Shown here one piece after another: positions 1 through 10,176 of a DNA stretch of 64,000 nt. Positions within the stretch are counted from its first letter, which is position 1. Each line of letters opens with the position of its first letter. Both the position numbers and the translations under genes were made by a program. This DNA is from Azadirachta indica. Taxonomy: Eukaryota; Streptophyta; Magnoliopsida; Sapindales; Meliaceae. The DNA is taken from the NCBI GenBank assembly GCA_022749755.1, contig CM040449.1:9123657-9187656 (forward strand). The letters are read 5' to 3'. Under the pieces are notes generated by a model that saw only the letters and a program-made list of their open reading frames with translations, had not been told where the DNA came from and made no database searches.

Positions 1-369
1 CTAACATTTCTTCTCTCACAAATTCATTTTTCATGGCTGCTTTAAACACTTTATTGGTCTTTCTTTGCTTAGTCTCGATAAGTCCTGCCATATAAGGTTT
101 GAATGGTTCTTCCTTAATCTTGATATTGAACCCCTTATTGTTATATACTCATTAAAGTGATGGTTTCAATGTTTTGAGTTTTGAAAACTCGCATTGCGCC
201 ACTTTTGGTGCATCCATCCTTGCAATGAATTAACTACGAAATAAGGCATCACAAACTTTACTTTGCAAGAAGAAATAAAACTCAAGATGAGAAGGAAATC
301 CAAAAGAGGTATTACCATGAATCATGTGACTCCTTGCCAAGTTTTGACTTAAAAAAATGTTACATCTGC

Positions 370-525
370 CTTTTAATACCGATCTTCATCGAATTAGCCA
401 CCATTACAACTCCCGACACGTAATAAACTTGTAATTCCAAATGTTACACTATTTTTGCTGCTAAGAAGTTATTTGTTGCTCTAATGTCAAGCAACAACTT
501 ATCTGGTGTTGCAATTACGCTTAGA
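370..525 (-). pseudogene. Retropepsin (aspartic protease) remnant
   Basis: The minus strand reads LLLDIRATNNFLAAKIV, a stop, then HLELQVYYVSGVVMVANS. This aligns with the retrotransposon protease core DSGATHNFLS...LGL, but the catalytic DSG has become DIR and there is an in-frame stop. The position just downstream of gag is as expected. Inactive remnant. Confidence 0.55.
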
Positions 526-569
526 AAATCCCTACCTTATTGTTGATGGAACTCTATCTACGTTTAAGG

Positions 570-1342
570 CTACAATACTGACATAAAGTTGAAGAGGTTA
601 ACTTCATTCGATATGTTTTTGATGTTTAACATGAAAGAACTAAATTGCTTTATGTAGTCTTGAATAAGTTCTATTTGTTTAGGATTTTTTAGTAGCTCTT
701 TAGCATCCCGCATTGCTAGGTAAGAATTAATTTTCAATTCCTTCTTGAGTAAATCACATGTCTCTATCATTTCACACTACGTATCGGCATTCTTTGATAT
801 TAAGTACGCCATCAAAGTCTTGTATCTCTTTTAAGACACATAATAGTGATGAAAACCTGCTTATCATATGACACTTTAACAACCCTAAAATATTGCGCCA
901 TATATCACAAGAAGTTCTTTAACTTCTTGGCATCCTTGACCCTTTTAAAATACTACGGTTCCAACACCTTAATTTTCAAAGGAATACCTTTTGAAGGTAG
1001 TGAAATATTGTTGAAAGTCCTCTTAATCAGCTTTTATTCACCCTCAAAGTTCTTAATGTTTACCTTTAGCACTCTCGTCAAAGATTTCATATTCTCAATG
1101 ATGGATTTTAACTTGTTTCCAAACTTGTTAGCAAACTTTTTTTCTTGCTTTTGAAAGTTCACAGCCTCAATGTTGTTGAATTTGACTTGCACATGCAAAG
1201 TGCTTGCATTAGATGGAATAACACTCACAATATTTTCCACAGGCTCGATAATTTTTTTCAAATAGTTCTTTAATATATTTAAGCATAAAAATATAGAAAA
1301 GAGAAAATTGATTACTTTTAAGTAACCAGGCTCTGATACCAA
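570..1342 (-). pseudogene. Retrotransposon gag remnant
   Basis: Two open stretches survive on the minus strand (1342-1034 and 770-570). The second contains KQFSSFMLNIKNIS followed by LFNFMSVL, which matches the conserved core of plant Ty3/gypsy Gag (typically a Y.KEFSSLMLDI.NM motif followed by LFNFM.GL). The stretch between them and downstream is interrupted by stops, so this is a decayed capsid-type protein. I see no intact zinc knuckle. Confidence 0.65.
1329..1341 (-). other. Primer-binding site matching initiator Met tRNA
   Basis: The minus strand reads TGGTATCAGAGCC, the well-known plant retrotransposon primer-binding site complementary to the 3' end of initiator methionyl-tRNA. It lies 2 nt inside the proposed LTR end, which supports both calls. 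Confidence 0.85.
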
Positions 1343-1343
1343 T

Positions 1344-1819
1344 TGTCAGGGTCTTTTGTGTTATATACGCTACACATAAACTAAACTAGCAAATCTCAAT
1401 TTCATAAACTTTCTTAACTCTTGATATTTGTTGTGCGCCAAAGAGGAATTTCGAAACTGAATGAGAATGCACACAGTATATATGAAGGCCTCAACATTAA
1501 ACTTCCCTTTATTTTGTCAAAGAAAAAAGTATACAATTACAATATTGCTTAAAGACAACTTACTCTTGCTTGCTTCCTCTAGTTTGTTGTCCTACTACTT
1601 ATTTATACATTTAAGGTTGCAACCAACACTCTTTGATGCTTAAGACAAATGTACAACCTATACATTACCGTGTAATATTTTTACCAAGTTTAGAGAGCAA
1701 ATAAAGCCTCATTAATGCCACTTCGTTTCATTTAAGGCATCATTATGCCACATACATGGAGACAAGGTCATTCCTTATCACTTCAATAAGACCAAGTTCA
1801 CTTTGCCTTATTTCCAACA
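1344..1819 (-). repeat. Probable 5' LTR of the gypsy-type element
   Basis: On the minus strand it would begin TGTTGGAAATAAGG (at 1819) and end CCCTGACA (at 1344), with TG...CA ends and a length of 476 bp. The inner end lies 2 bp from the primer-binding site, as expected for a 5' LTR. The outer boundary is a choice by eye because no second LTR is in the window to compare. Confidence 0.5.
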
Positions 1820-2759
1820 AGTGCAACTTACTTTAATCTTGATAGAGTTCCCCTGCCATTGTCTAGAGACTTTAGTCTCATAGCTCGCATCTGATCAAAC
1901 TTTCATTGCTTTCCATTTTTACCCGATGCACTACTTAACTACCTCACTAGTTGTTAACTTCATATATTTAAAATAAAATAAATTCTAATTATTTTTTTAT
2001 TATTTGGTAGGGGTTTAATTATCATTTCCCTTTTGCAAATTTTCAATATGCGAGGAGAAGGATTTGCTTGTGGATAACAGAGCATGTCTATTGATTTATT
2101 ATATTTGTTGGTTTTAATATTAAAAGAAAGAAAAGAAGAAAATATCATGAATTTAGGTAAAAATTTAATTTACTTTTCTAGTCCTATATAATTAAATTAT
2201 GATTATTAACATACTAATAGTAATTATTATGCCTAGATTTTATCAAAGATGTGTAATTATAGAGTTCTATTTTTATTAAATGTTATATATTTATGCACAT
2301 TCTTATTTTAAAAATAAATTATTTCAATTATTTTTTTTACTTTAATAAATATTCTGCACATATGAAAATAAAATTTGATTTCTATGTATATGTAGTATTA
2401 AACTGTTCTTCATCCTATTAACAATTTAAAGATAATTTTTGTCCACTTTTCACTATATTAATGGAATGGGGTGGGAAAATTAAAGGATAAATTTTTTTCC
2501 ATTTGCCAATATTTTTCATAACATCATCCTAATTTTTTCTATTGGGAGCTAATTCATACACAGCCCAAATTCATAGAAAATCTTGATATTCCTATATAAA
2601 GTAGAACAAAATAAAATAATGTTATAAAGATAAACCAAGATATATGGCATAATTTTGAGATATGTCTTGACAATATGTAAGGCTAAAATATGCCAAGACA
2701 ATTTTAAGATATCTGGGATGGGCTATATATATGCTAAAAGTGTCTTTAACAATGACATT
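1820..2759. other. AT-rich intergenic sequence, nothing recognised
   Basis: No coding pattern, RNA gene or bounded repeat could be supported here. The short open frames are in low-complexity AT-rich sequence. Confidence 0.6.
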
Positions 2760-3130
2760 TCCACTGTCGTCGCCAAAATATAATGAAAAAATTAATTAAA
2801 TAATTTTTACCTTTAGCGACAACATCTACAGTCTTCACCAATAGTATTAGCTCTATTTGGTGCTGAAAATTTGAGGACAAAACTACTGTTTTTAGCGACA
2901 ACAATTGTTGTTGCAAAAAGTTTAGCCTTTAGTGACAATAAATGACATCACTAATACCTTTTTTGGCAACGACATTTGTTGTCATCAATGGAAGTGTTTT
3001 TGGCAACCCCTGTATGATATTGCTAAAATAGATGTTGGCGGTAAAGTTTGTTATTGTCTCAAAAAGCTTCTTTAGTGGAAACTTTTTATCATCGCTAAAA
3101 GCTGCATTGTCAACAAGCATGTTGCTAAAT
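2760..3130. repeat. Cluster of TTTAGCGACAAC-type motifs, decayed DNA-transposon remnant
   Basis: The motif TTTAGCGACAAC and variants (TTTTGGCAACGAC, TTTAGTGACAAT) recur many times in both orientations, for example near 2812, 2890, 2930 and 2960, with complements such as ATCGCTAAAA near 3093 and GTTGCTAAA near 3121. Motifs of the GTCGCTAAA type are common as subterminal repeats in plant CACTA and related elements. I see no convincing CACTA ends or target duplication, so the family is uncertain. Confidence 0.45.
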
Positions 3131-3667
3131 TAACAATAAAATTAAATATTTAATGTTATTATCTAATATATATGACTTAGGCGAAGAAAAAAGTGAAACG
3201 AAACAAAAGCTACTATGTGTCAGACTTGCTTTTTGTTTTCTTTTTTTTTTTCATCGAGGTTGGGTTGTGTTCAATGTACTTAGTACAAGATCAAAAAAGA
3301 AACTAGTAAGATAGAGGTAGGCCAAAAATATACTCAGAATTTATAAAGGGTTTGAACCCCTATTGTTGAATGAACTATTTATGAGTCAGTCAGTGGAAAA
3401 CTAACTTGTCTTCTAATCAGGGGGGAACCAACTGATTGGATTTATGAATGAGAAGGTTGAGGTTATCGAGAAGGAAAAAGGAGTGTCTACCTAGAAAGAC
3501 AAGGAAAGCAATAGCTGAGTTGTCTCTATTCTACCTTAGCGAGTTTTGGAGCCAAATAAAGAAAATCTAGAAGTGGCATTAGCATTAAGCTTAAGTTCAG
3601 TAGTTAACAAATCTCCTCTAATCACGTAAAAACCTTTGCATAGTGATGAAAATCTTTTAATAATCTT

Positions 3668-3718
<51 letters not shown>

Positions 3719-4257
3719 TATGATAATAATTATAGTATAACATATAATAATATAATTAGTCATTTGTTGTTATAAATGTGGATACAATTTTTTTCTATTT
3801 TTATTATCATTGTTGTAATAGTATTAACTTAATATAAAAATAATTAAGGATAAATAATAAACAAATATAATTAATTGAATACGAATTTATTTTTACATGA
3901 GCAATCATATTAAATACTTAATTCTTAAACTCTAAGACAACCGCTCGTCCTTTTGATATTTTTAAATGGGTTATTTTTAGTTTTATTTCATATTTATTGT
4001 TAATCTTCACAAATAACATGAAATTTTGAAAAATTATCAACGGTATGCCTATTAACAGCCAATTACTGTTAAAGTGAACACTCTTAAGGGTAAAAAAGTA
4101 AGTCAATAAATATCTGTAAAATAAAAAATTATTTGAGGGTAAATTTGTAATTATATTTTTAAGTAAAATATAAATTGCTCTTTATTTTTTTTATTTTTGC
4201 CTCTCTCTCAATTGTTGATCTGTGCTTCTATTTCCTCAGTTCTTCAATCTCAAAACT
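3131..4257. other. AT-rich intergenic sequence left of the MULE
   Basis: Apart from the microsatellite at 3671-3718 nothing is recognised. The last 60 bases before the MULE are pyrimidine-rich (TCTCTCTC and CTTTCTTTTTC). Confidence 0.5.
3671..3718. repeat. (ATA)n microsatellite
   Basis: About 16 uninterrupted ATA/TAA trinucleotide units. The poly-tyrosine frame on the opposite strand is only a translation of this repeat. Confidence 0.95.
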
Positions 4258-4266
4258 TTCTTTTTC
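4258..4266. repeat. Left 9-bp target-site duplication of the MULE
   Basis: TTCTTTTTC, matching TTCTTTTCC at 18701-18709 at 8 of 9 positions. Both sites are pyrimidine-rich, so the match is weaker evidence than it would be in complex sequence, but it lies exactly at the TIR edge on both sides. Confidence 0.7.
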
Positions 4267-4386
4267 AGGAAATTTACAAAAATACTCACTGTTCACGCCC
4301 ACTTTTCTCAAATGACCACTGTTTAAAATTCTTTTAAAAAATGACCAACTCACTTTTTCTTAAACAAAATTGCTCTTAATTACCCA
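4267..4386 (+). repeat. MULE left terminal inverted repeat
   Basis: Matches the reverse complement of 18581-18700. The first 84 bp differ at positions 1, 3, 31 and 64; similarity then weakens. Shared blocks include AAATACTCACTGTTCAC and CTCAAATGACCACTG. Confidence 0.92.
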
Positions 4387-4829
4387 AAACATCTGAATCC
4401 TTAATTTTGTTCCAATTTCATGATTCTCTCATTACCAAACGCTCAAGAAAATCGAAACAAGAAACTGAAGCCAGAAAAATCTACATTTAAAATTCAAAAT
4501 CCTTGACCGGCGGACATAAGTGACTGCGACTGTGTAAACGGCGGCACGGTGATGCAAGTTGCTGGTTGACGACAATAACTTGTGTGGACGTAAGCTTAGA
4601 TCATATTTTCTTGCGTTTCCCTATACAATTCTTTTTCTGTTAACAAAAATTTTTTTGTTATTATCTAACATTACTACTGTTAACTTGTGTAGTGGTCATT
4701 AGAAGCCTCCCCTTTACTTAGGGAATTATTCTTGAATAAAGATAACCATTTTGTAATTTTTACTTAATTTTCTATATTTATATCTTTAATTGTTACTACT
4801 ATTAAGAAATTAATGCTATCGACGGTGTG
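4387..4829. other. MULE left arm, unassigned
   Basis: Includes a modestly GC-richer patch near 4505-4570 and one AATCGAAAC motif near 4450. Nothing coding is recognised. It may be captured untranslated sequence, but this cannot be shown here. Confidence 0.4.
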
Positions 4830-4931
4830 GAATCCTTGCAATTGGATTGCAGTATTGTTATAGTCGCAACAAATTACTTTGCCATTGAAAATAAGCTTGG
4901 ACGAGGTGAATTTGGTGAAGTTTATAATGTA
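4830..4931 (+). pseudogene. Captured fragment of a cysteine-rich receptor-like kinase (kinase N-lobe)
   Basis: One frame reads ESLQLDCSIVIVATNYF and then AIENKLGRGEFGEVYN before a stop. This matches the start of the kinase domain in plant CRK/DUF26 receptor kinases, which usually read SLQFDF.TI..ATN.FS..NKLG.GGFG.VYKG, and includes the glycine-rich ATP-binding loop (here GRGEFGEV, with one glycine changed to glutamate). Only about 34 codons remain and no other kinase subdomain follows. It lies inside the MULE, so capture is the natural reading. Confidence 0.7.
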
Positions 4932-4934
4932 TAG

Positions 4935-5589
4935 GGCATTAATACATGAAAATTAGCACTAATTGTTAGCCAAAATGAGTTAAAATTATTTGCGTCTAAA
5001 CTTTGTTTTATATTAACTGTGAGATGATGGTTACTTGTATAGTTTTAGGTTAGACTCTCTGCTTTTGGTAATTGCTCGACTTTTTATTTCTAGTATGCTT
5101 GGTATTTTCTAGGAATTTAAGGAGTTCGGTATTTAGCTAAATTGAGAGCTAAATTGATGTTTCGTGGTGGGATCTTAACTGATACTGTGCACAGCTTAAT
5201 TATTTAGGTGTTTGCTTTGTTTGGTTAATGAGAAAATATGAGAGGTGAAGTGACTATTGAGCTTGAAATTTTGTTGAATAGAAAAGACTTTAGTACTAGG
5301 GTTGTTATATAGTGGTTTAATGCAATTTGAAAGAACAGGTTTTTTTATTTTTTCCTATGTTGTTTCTGTTGTGCATTTATGAGATCGTTCTTTTATTGTT
5401 GATGTGATTTTGCTATCTGGGTATATGACAGGAGTGCCTAACACTTTGTACACAATTACAAATTTCCCGTATTTGATTGTGAGAGTTATTGGGTTTGTTC
5501 TTACTCTCCAAGGATGTTTTTTTAAAATAAAGTTGATTGTGCTTGATTTTGATTCGCGTGTTATTGTTGTTTTGAGTTAAATTTTGTGA
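4935..5589. other. MULE left arm, unassigned, possibly intron-like
   Basis: T-rich sequence between the kinase and ceramidase-like fragments. No domain is recognised; base composition resembles plant introns. Confidence 0.35.
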
Positions 5590-5885
5590 AGATGGTGATG
5601 GAGTTCGATTTCTTGGGTGGTATTTGGACATTGGTTGGTTAAAGCTGTGGAGGAGAGGTGTAGGGTTGGGCATTGTTTTATGCAAGAATAGTGAGTGTGG
5701 CATTTGGTTCTGCTTATTATCATCTTAAGCCTGATGAGGATAGTGTAATGTGGGACACCATGCCAATTAAAATTTTGGTTCCATTGTATAAATCTCTAGT
5801 AATTAAACAAATGTTATTTCCATTGCCTGATGAGGAAGGTAGTGCAGCAGAAGATGAAATCTATTTTCTTTGCATTGATAGTTAA
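5590..5885 (+). pseudogene. Captured fragment of a ceramidase-superfamily membrane protein
   Basis: The frame at 5673-5885 contains FYARIVSVAFGSAYYHLKP followed by DEDSVMWDTMPIKI. Alkaline ceramidase-type proteins carry the pattern GSAYYHL.P......WDR.PMTI, where the histidine lies in the metal-binding core. The match covers about 35 residues; the rest of the frame is less clear. The fragment is too short for function. Family assignment is from remembered motif wording and should be tested by profile search. Confidence 0.5.
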
Positions 5886-7607
5886 CTGTTATTTCTGACA
5901 GTTGAAATGCTATGTTGTTCTCACAACTGTGCATAATATGAAAACATGACTTAATTCGAGTTATAGGTTTTGGAACACCAAAAGGACAAAGATTACAAAA
6001 TATATGTTTTTAATTTGTCTTTATTTTGATTAGCAATAGCCAGCCTGAATTTAGCAAAAAAGCACTCTATCAATAAGCGATAAAAGATTTATGTATCATT
6101 TGAATTTTTTACTACTTTTGATGTTGTTTGTGTTATTGCTTGATGAAAACTTAATGTACCTTGCTAATTGCATATGATGATAGCATATACCTTGCTTTTC
6201 TTTAGTTTTCATATTGAAAGAATAGGGGTAAAGATGGATTAAGTTGTTTGATTGCACTTGTATCAATTGCTTTTCTTAGTATGAGTTATGCAAGGTTAGC
6301 TTATAGACCCCAGTATAATAGCTACCAGTTTGTCCAACTAAAATAAACTCTGGTTTGAAATATTTTTAAGTTTTCAACTTAACGTGGTCTGCAGTTTGTT
6401 GTAGAATATTTAATGATTTTTTATTGTGCATGACGTACTTGTTGATTCCATGCTTAGCCATTCTAGTGATCGTATTTTTTTTTTACCACCCAAGTATACC
6501 ACTCAAGATTTTGGATTTATGCTGCATGTATTCCTTTTTTCGGTTGCAAGAAGTTATTTCTAGTTTTATATCAAAGAAGCTAACACACCCGAACTCTTTT
6601 TATGGGTGGTGAAAATCTTTTGCTGGGGAATTTGTGTAAACTAAAAGAAGGAACTATATGCATGTGGTAAAAGGTTGATACGAAATCTAGGAATTAGGTT
6701 AGTGTTCTATAATTATATGGAGAGTAGATAAAGTTATGCACGTTGTGATAGGGTGCAGTTGAATAATAGCCTTATATTAGGAAATTTCTTGGTAGTTGCA
6801 ATTCAGCTAGCATGATTGAATTGGGGTTCAATAGGCTTGAAAAGGTTTTGCTCTTGTCCTTTTCATATGCCCACCTACAACGAAAATATGGTTGAACATG
6901 AATACTAAAGCTCTCTATGGACCATTTAGGGTCATCATAGCTTTAATACTTCTTTCAAGTAGGGGATAGAAATTGCAATGCCCCAATTGAAACAAAGATG
7001 CAAGGAAGGTACCTTTGCACACCATTTTGATAAAAATATCTCCAACAACATTACTGTCAGTGTTGGAACACTTCAGCAATTCTCTCTAATAGCATTTTTC
7101 TTTCTTTCTTTTCAAACTATGCAAAGTAGATCATGTCAACATTTATTTGTAACAAAATATTTTCCTATAGTAGGAGATGACAAGCATACATTCCTTTCTT
7201 GAGTTTCAGCACAGCTTAGACCTTGAAAAGCACAGAATAATGGGGAACATAGGATTATATTACTTCACCATAACTTTAGGGTATGACTACTATTTATTAT
7301 TAGGTTAGGAGTTCAAAATAAAAACCAACCAAAGAGAATTTCATTTGCTATAAAGTTGACGAAAGCATGAAAACTTCTTAATAGGCCTAAAACCCCTACA
7401 TTCAATTGTTCTTTCAATATTTATAAAAAATGAAAGGCAGAAAATGAAGTTCTGTTGCTTGATGGTTTTGATTTTGGAAATAGAAACTCAATTGATATTA
7501 GCCATTAATTTAATATTCTTGTTAAGCAAACAAATGGGTTTTGATATATTTGTTTGAGTAATAATCTTATGTGTTCTATGTTTGTTTTATCATGTAATGA
7601 GAGTACA
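5886..7607. other. MULE left arm, unassigned
   Basis: Open frames here (for example 6978-7202) are not recognised and show no clear domain. T-rich stretches resemble introns or untranslated regions of captured genes. Confidence 0.35.
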
Positions 7608-8022
7608 AAGCTGAACAACAATAGCCTGAGTGGACCTTTCCCTATCTCTTTAGCCAAAATCCCTCAGCTTGTTTTCTTGTGACTATGAGTTTTGTTTGTT
7701 TCAATGTCTTGAAAATTGAAATTACTAGCTATAAGTTGAAATTTTCTAATTTGGGAACATTATTATTGTCCATCAGGAGTTCTTCTTAATGAATTTTATT
7801 GTTTTTTACTTTGATGATTTTAGGGACTTGTCTTATAACAATCTCAGTGGACCATTTCCTAGGTTTCCAACCACAACATTTAGGTATGATCTCTTACCAA
7901 AAACTCTCTTGAATTTTTCTATTTATTCGTTTTTATATATTTTGATTTTGCTTTTCGTTTTCTTGATGTTCGATCTTGTTTTTAGTGTTGTGGGCAACCT
8001 ATTGATTTGTGGAAGCAGTTAA
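7608..8022 (+). pseudogene. Captured LRR receptor kinase fragment (NIK-like), three exon pieces with introns
   Basis: Exon pieces at about 7608-7678, 7824-7883 and 7986-8022 are joined by GT...AG introns (7679-7823 and 7884-7985) in consistent phase. They read KLNNNSLSGPFPISLAKIPQ, then FLDLSYNNLSGPFPRFP, then SVVGNLLICGSS. This is the last LRRs plus the GNPLIC cap of NSP-interacting-kinase (NIK) and SERK-type receptors. The frame ends in a stop shortly after and no transmembrane or kinase part follows. Retention of introns indicates that genomic DNA, not a spliced transcript, was captured. Confidence 0.75.
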
Positions 8023-10176
8023 TTACAAATTTATGTGCTTTAAACTGTTAAAGTTAATTCAATCATGTGATAAAAATTTTCACCTGTTGATTCAATGTTA
8101 ACCCTTAATGCTATAGGCCAAAGCATTGCCAGATTAAGAACCCAACAGGAAAAAATCAATTTCCGAAATTTACCAAAATTCCTTATTGGACACTTTAAAT
8201 ATACTTTCAAATGATTTTTACTAATCAATTTAGTTGTCAATAAGTTCAGTTCAATTAAAATATTTTAATCGGAATCATCAATACCAAACATTTCCATGTT
8301 TTATCCAATTTTCTGACTCAACAGCAATTATATAAGTGATATAGCATTGACTAAACTTTATTAGTTTGGTCGCTTAAAAGGTTTTACATCTTGAACAAAA
8401 TGGCTGTTATGTGGTAAAGCATTTCATAGATCCTACAATGTTGTAGCCTACAGTTTAGCTAAGAGTGCCCTGTGATATGCAAAACCTATTATCTGGTTAG
8501 AGGAACCTCAACTGAAGACTGTAGCTTTGTTGTAATGGCTTGTTCCTCTAATGAAAATTTTTTTTAAAATTAAAATTATAAGCTTGTTGAAAAACTCAAA
8601 AGCTTTTGCCTCAAACTATGCCCCTCCCAATAAATAAAATAAATTAATGCCCATCAGCTTTCTGATTCCAAAGATAATTTACTCTAACAGTGTCAATTAA
8701 TTGGGTAATAAGCTACAGCTTGACGCTCTCTAATTTGTTAAGCATTTGCCATTCAATACTTTCTCATTTCTATGTTTGAAAAGAAAATAAAACTAGTCTA
8801 TTCTCCTAAACCACTACTAACACCCTATTTCTCCATCTGGTGCATACACTTGTTCCTTCTAAACCTGATATGATTATTTTGTTGAGTGATCTGTTTGTTT
8901 GTTTCATAACTTCTCATATTAGTCCCTGAATTACACAACGTGATGAAACTGCTATCCACTCTTAATAAACACTGGTTAATGCATTGATAATATGTGAATT
9001 TGAAATATCTGAAGTAATTTATGTTTTGAATTACACATTATTATTAGTTTACCAAGTTGAATGTCTCTTTTTTGTTGATGACAAGGTAGAAAACGGATCC
9101 ACTTTCTCACAAATTTTAGACAGTGATAAAATCAGCAATAAAATTAGCAGAGTGGTATTGAAAAAATTTGCAAAGTGTTGTTGAACAAGCTTGAAATTTG
9201 GTGAACTTATTATCATTTTACATATTCAGGTTTGCATGTGTTATATACCATCATTCAAAAATTTTAAAATTGAATGTGGATGCAAAAAGAACTGTTGCAA
9301 ATTAAGAGATTTGAGATGGCAATATTTGGTTGAAGGAATTTTTGTACTGGGGTGTGCTTGAACATGCAGTGACAGGGTGTAAAGTTAAACAAATTTTTGC
9401 ACATATGAAGCTTTCATTTCAAGCTCTTCACGTCATAATTATAACTTATTTTCTTTTACTATTCTTTTTTTATTCTTTTTTGCCACATCTTTGGCTTTTA
9501 TTCAGAATTAGTTCCCCAGTATGTTTCAAAGTTTTACTGAGATGGACCTTTCTGTGAATGATAAGGTTGAAAAATGCATAGATGGTGTATTTGGACATCA
9601 TAGTGCACTTGCTTCATATATATGTTTCGTATATCTCTATGTTTACAATACTCTGTCAAAGCCTACTCTTGCTTTAGTGCTATTAATTATTTATTTCTAA
9701 AATCATAAGTCAATAATATTGACTCTTATGGAAATTGAGATACAACCTTATGTACAAATGTGGAATCTGTGACAACTAGATATACTTCCACGTTATGCTA
9801 ATTAATAATCCAACTTTAATCCTTTATAGCATTTGATAATTAATTAATTCTAATCCTAAAATAAATTCCAAGGCTGATAGCTTTAAATGAGATTGTGGAT
9901 ATAAGAAAACAAGTGTACTTTCAAACATGTTGTTTTTTTTAATATGTTTGAAAGCGTAGTTTTGATCATGTGTGCAGACTTTTTACATGCTCGAAATTGT
10001 ACTTTCGATTTTCCCAGATTACGCTTCGAATATAAAAGAAGTTATGATGTATTTTATATGCATATGTTCTGTTATGTATGGTTCTTTTGCTTGCTCTATT
10101 ATGTCTTTTTATATAACTATCTACTTATGTGTATTATCGATCACTGAAATTTTTTAATTTTTTGTTTTTTATAGTT
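8023..10176. other. MULE left arm, unassigned
   Basis: No recognisable protein domain. The open frames at 8984-9184, 9330-9557 and 9944-10147 match no family I know. TTTTTTATAG just before 10177 could be an intron acceptor of the Ulp1-type gene. Confidence 0.35.

Larger units (their letters stand above)
1..1819 (-). mobile_element. Ty3/gypsy LTR retrotransposon, 5' part, degenerate, cut by left edge
   Basis: Read on the minus strand the order is LTR (1344-1819), primer-binding site (1329-1341), gag remnants (about 570-1342) and an aspartic-protease remnant (about 380-520). This is the order expected for the 5' half of a Ty3/gypsy element. Reading frames are broken by stops throughout, so it is not active. 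Reverse transcriptase, integrase and the 3' LTR would lie beyond the left edge. Superfamily placement rests on the gag wording and the PBS, since no RT is visible. Confidence 0.75.

Noticed and set aside
846..1154. 102-codon open frame on the plus strand
   Set aside because: Antisense to the gypsy gag remnant, which has recognisable family wording on the other strand.
2760..3130. Complete CACTA transposon
   Set aside because: Motif wording fits but no CACTA ends, 3-bp duplication or transposase was found.
3536..3763. Poly-tyrosine open frame
   Set aside because: Translation of the (ATA)n microsatellite.
6978..7202. 74-codon open frame in the MULE left arm
   Set aside because: Possibly captured sequence, but no recognisable family; left unassigned.
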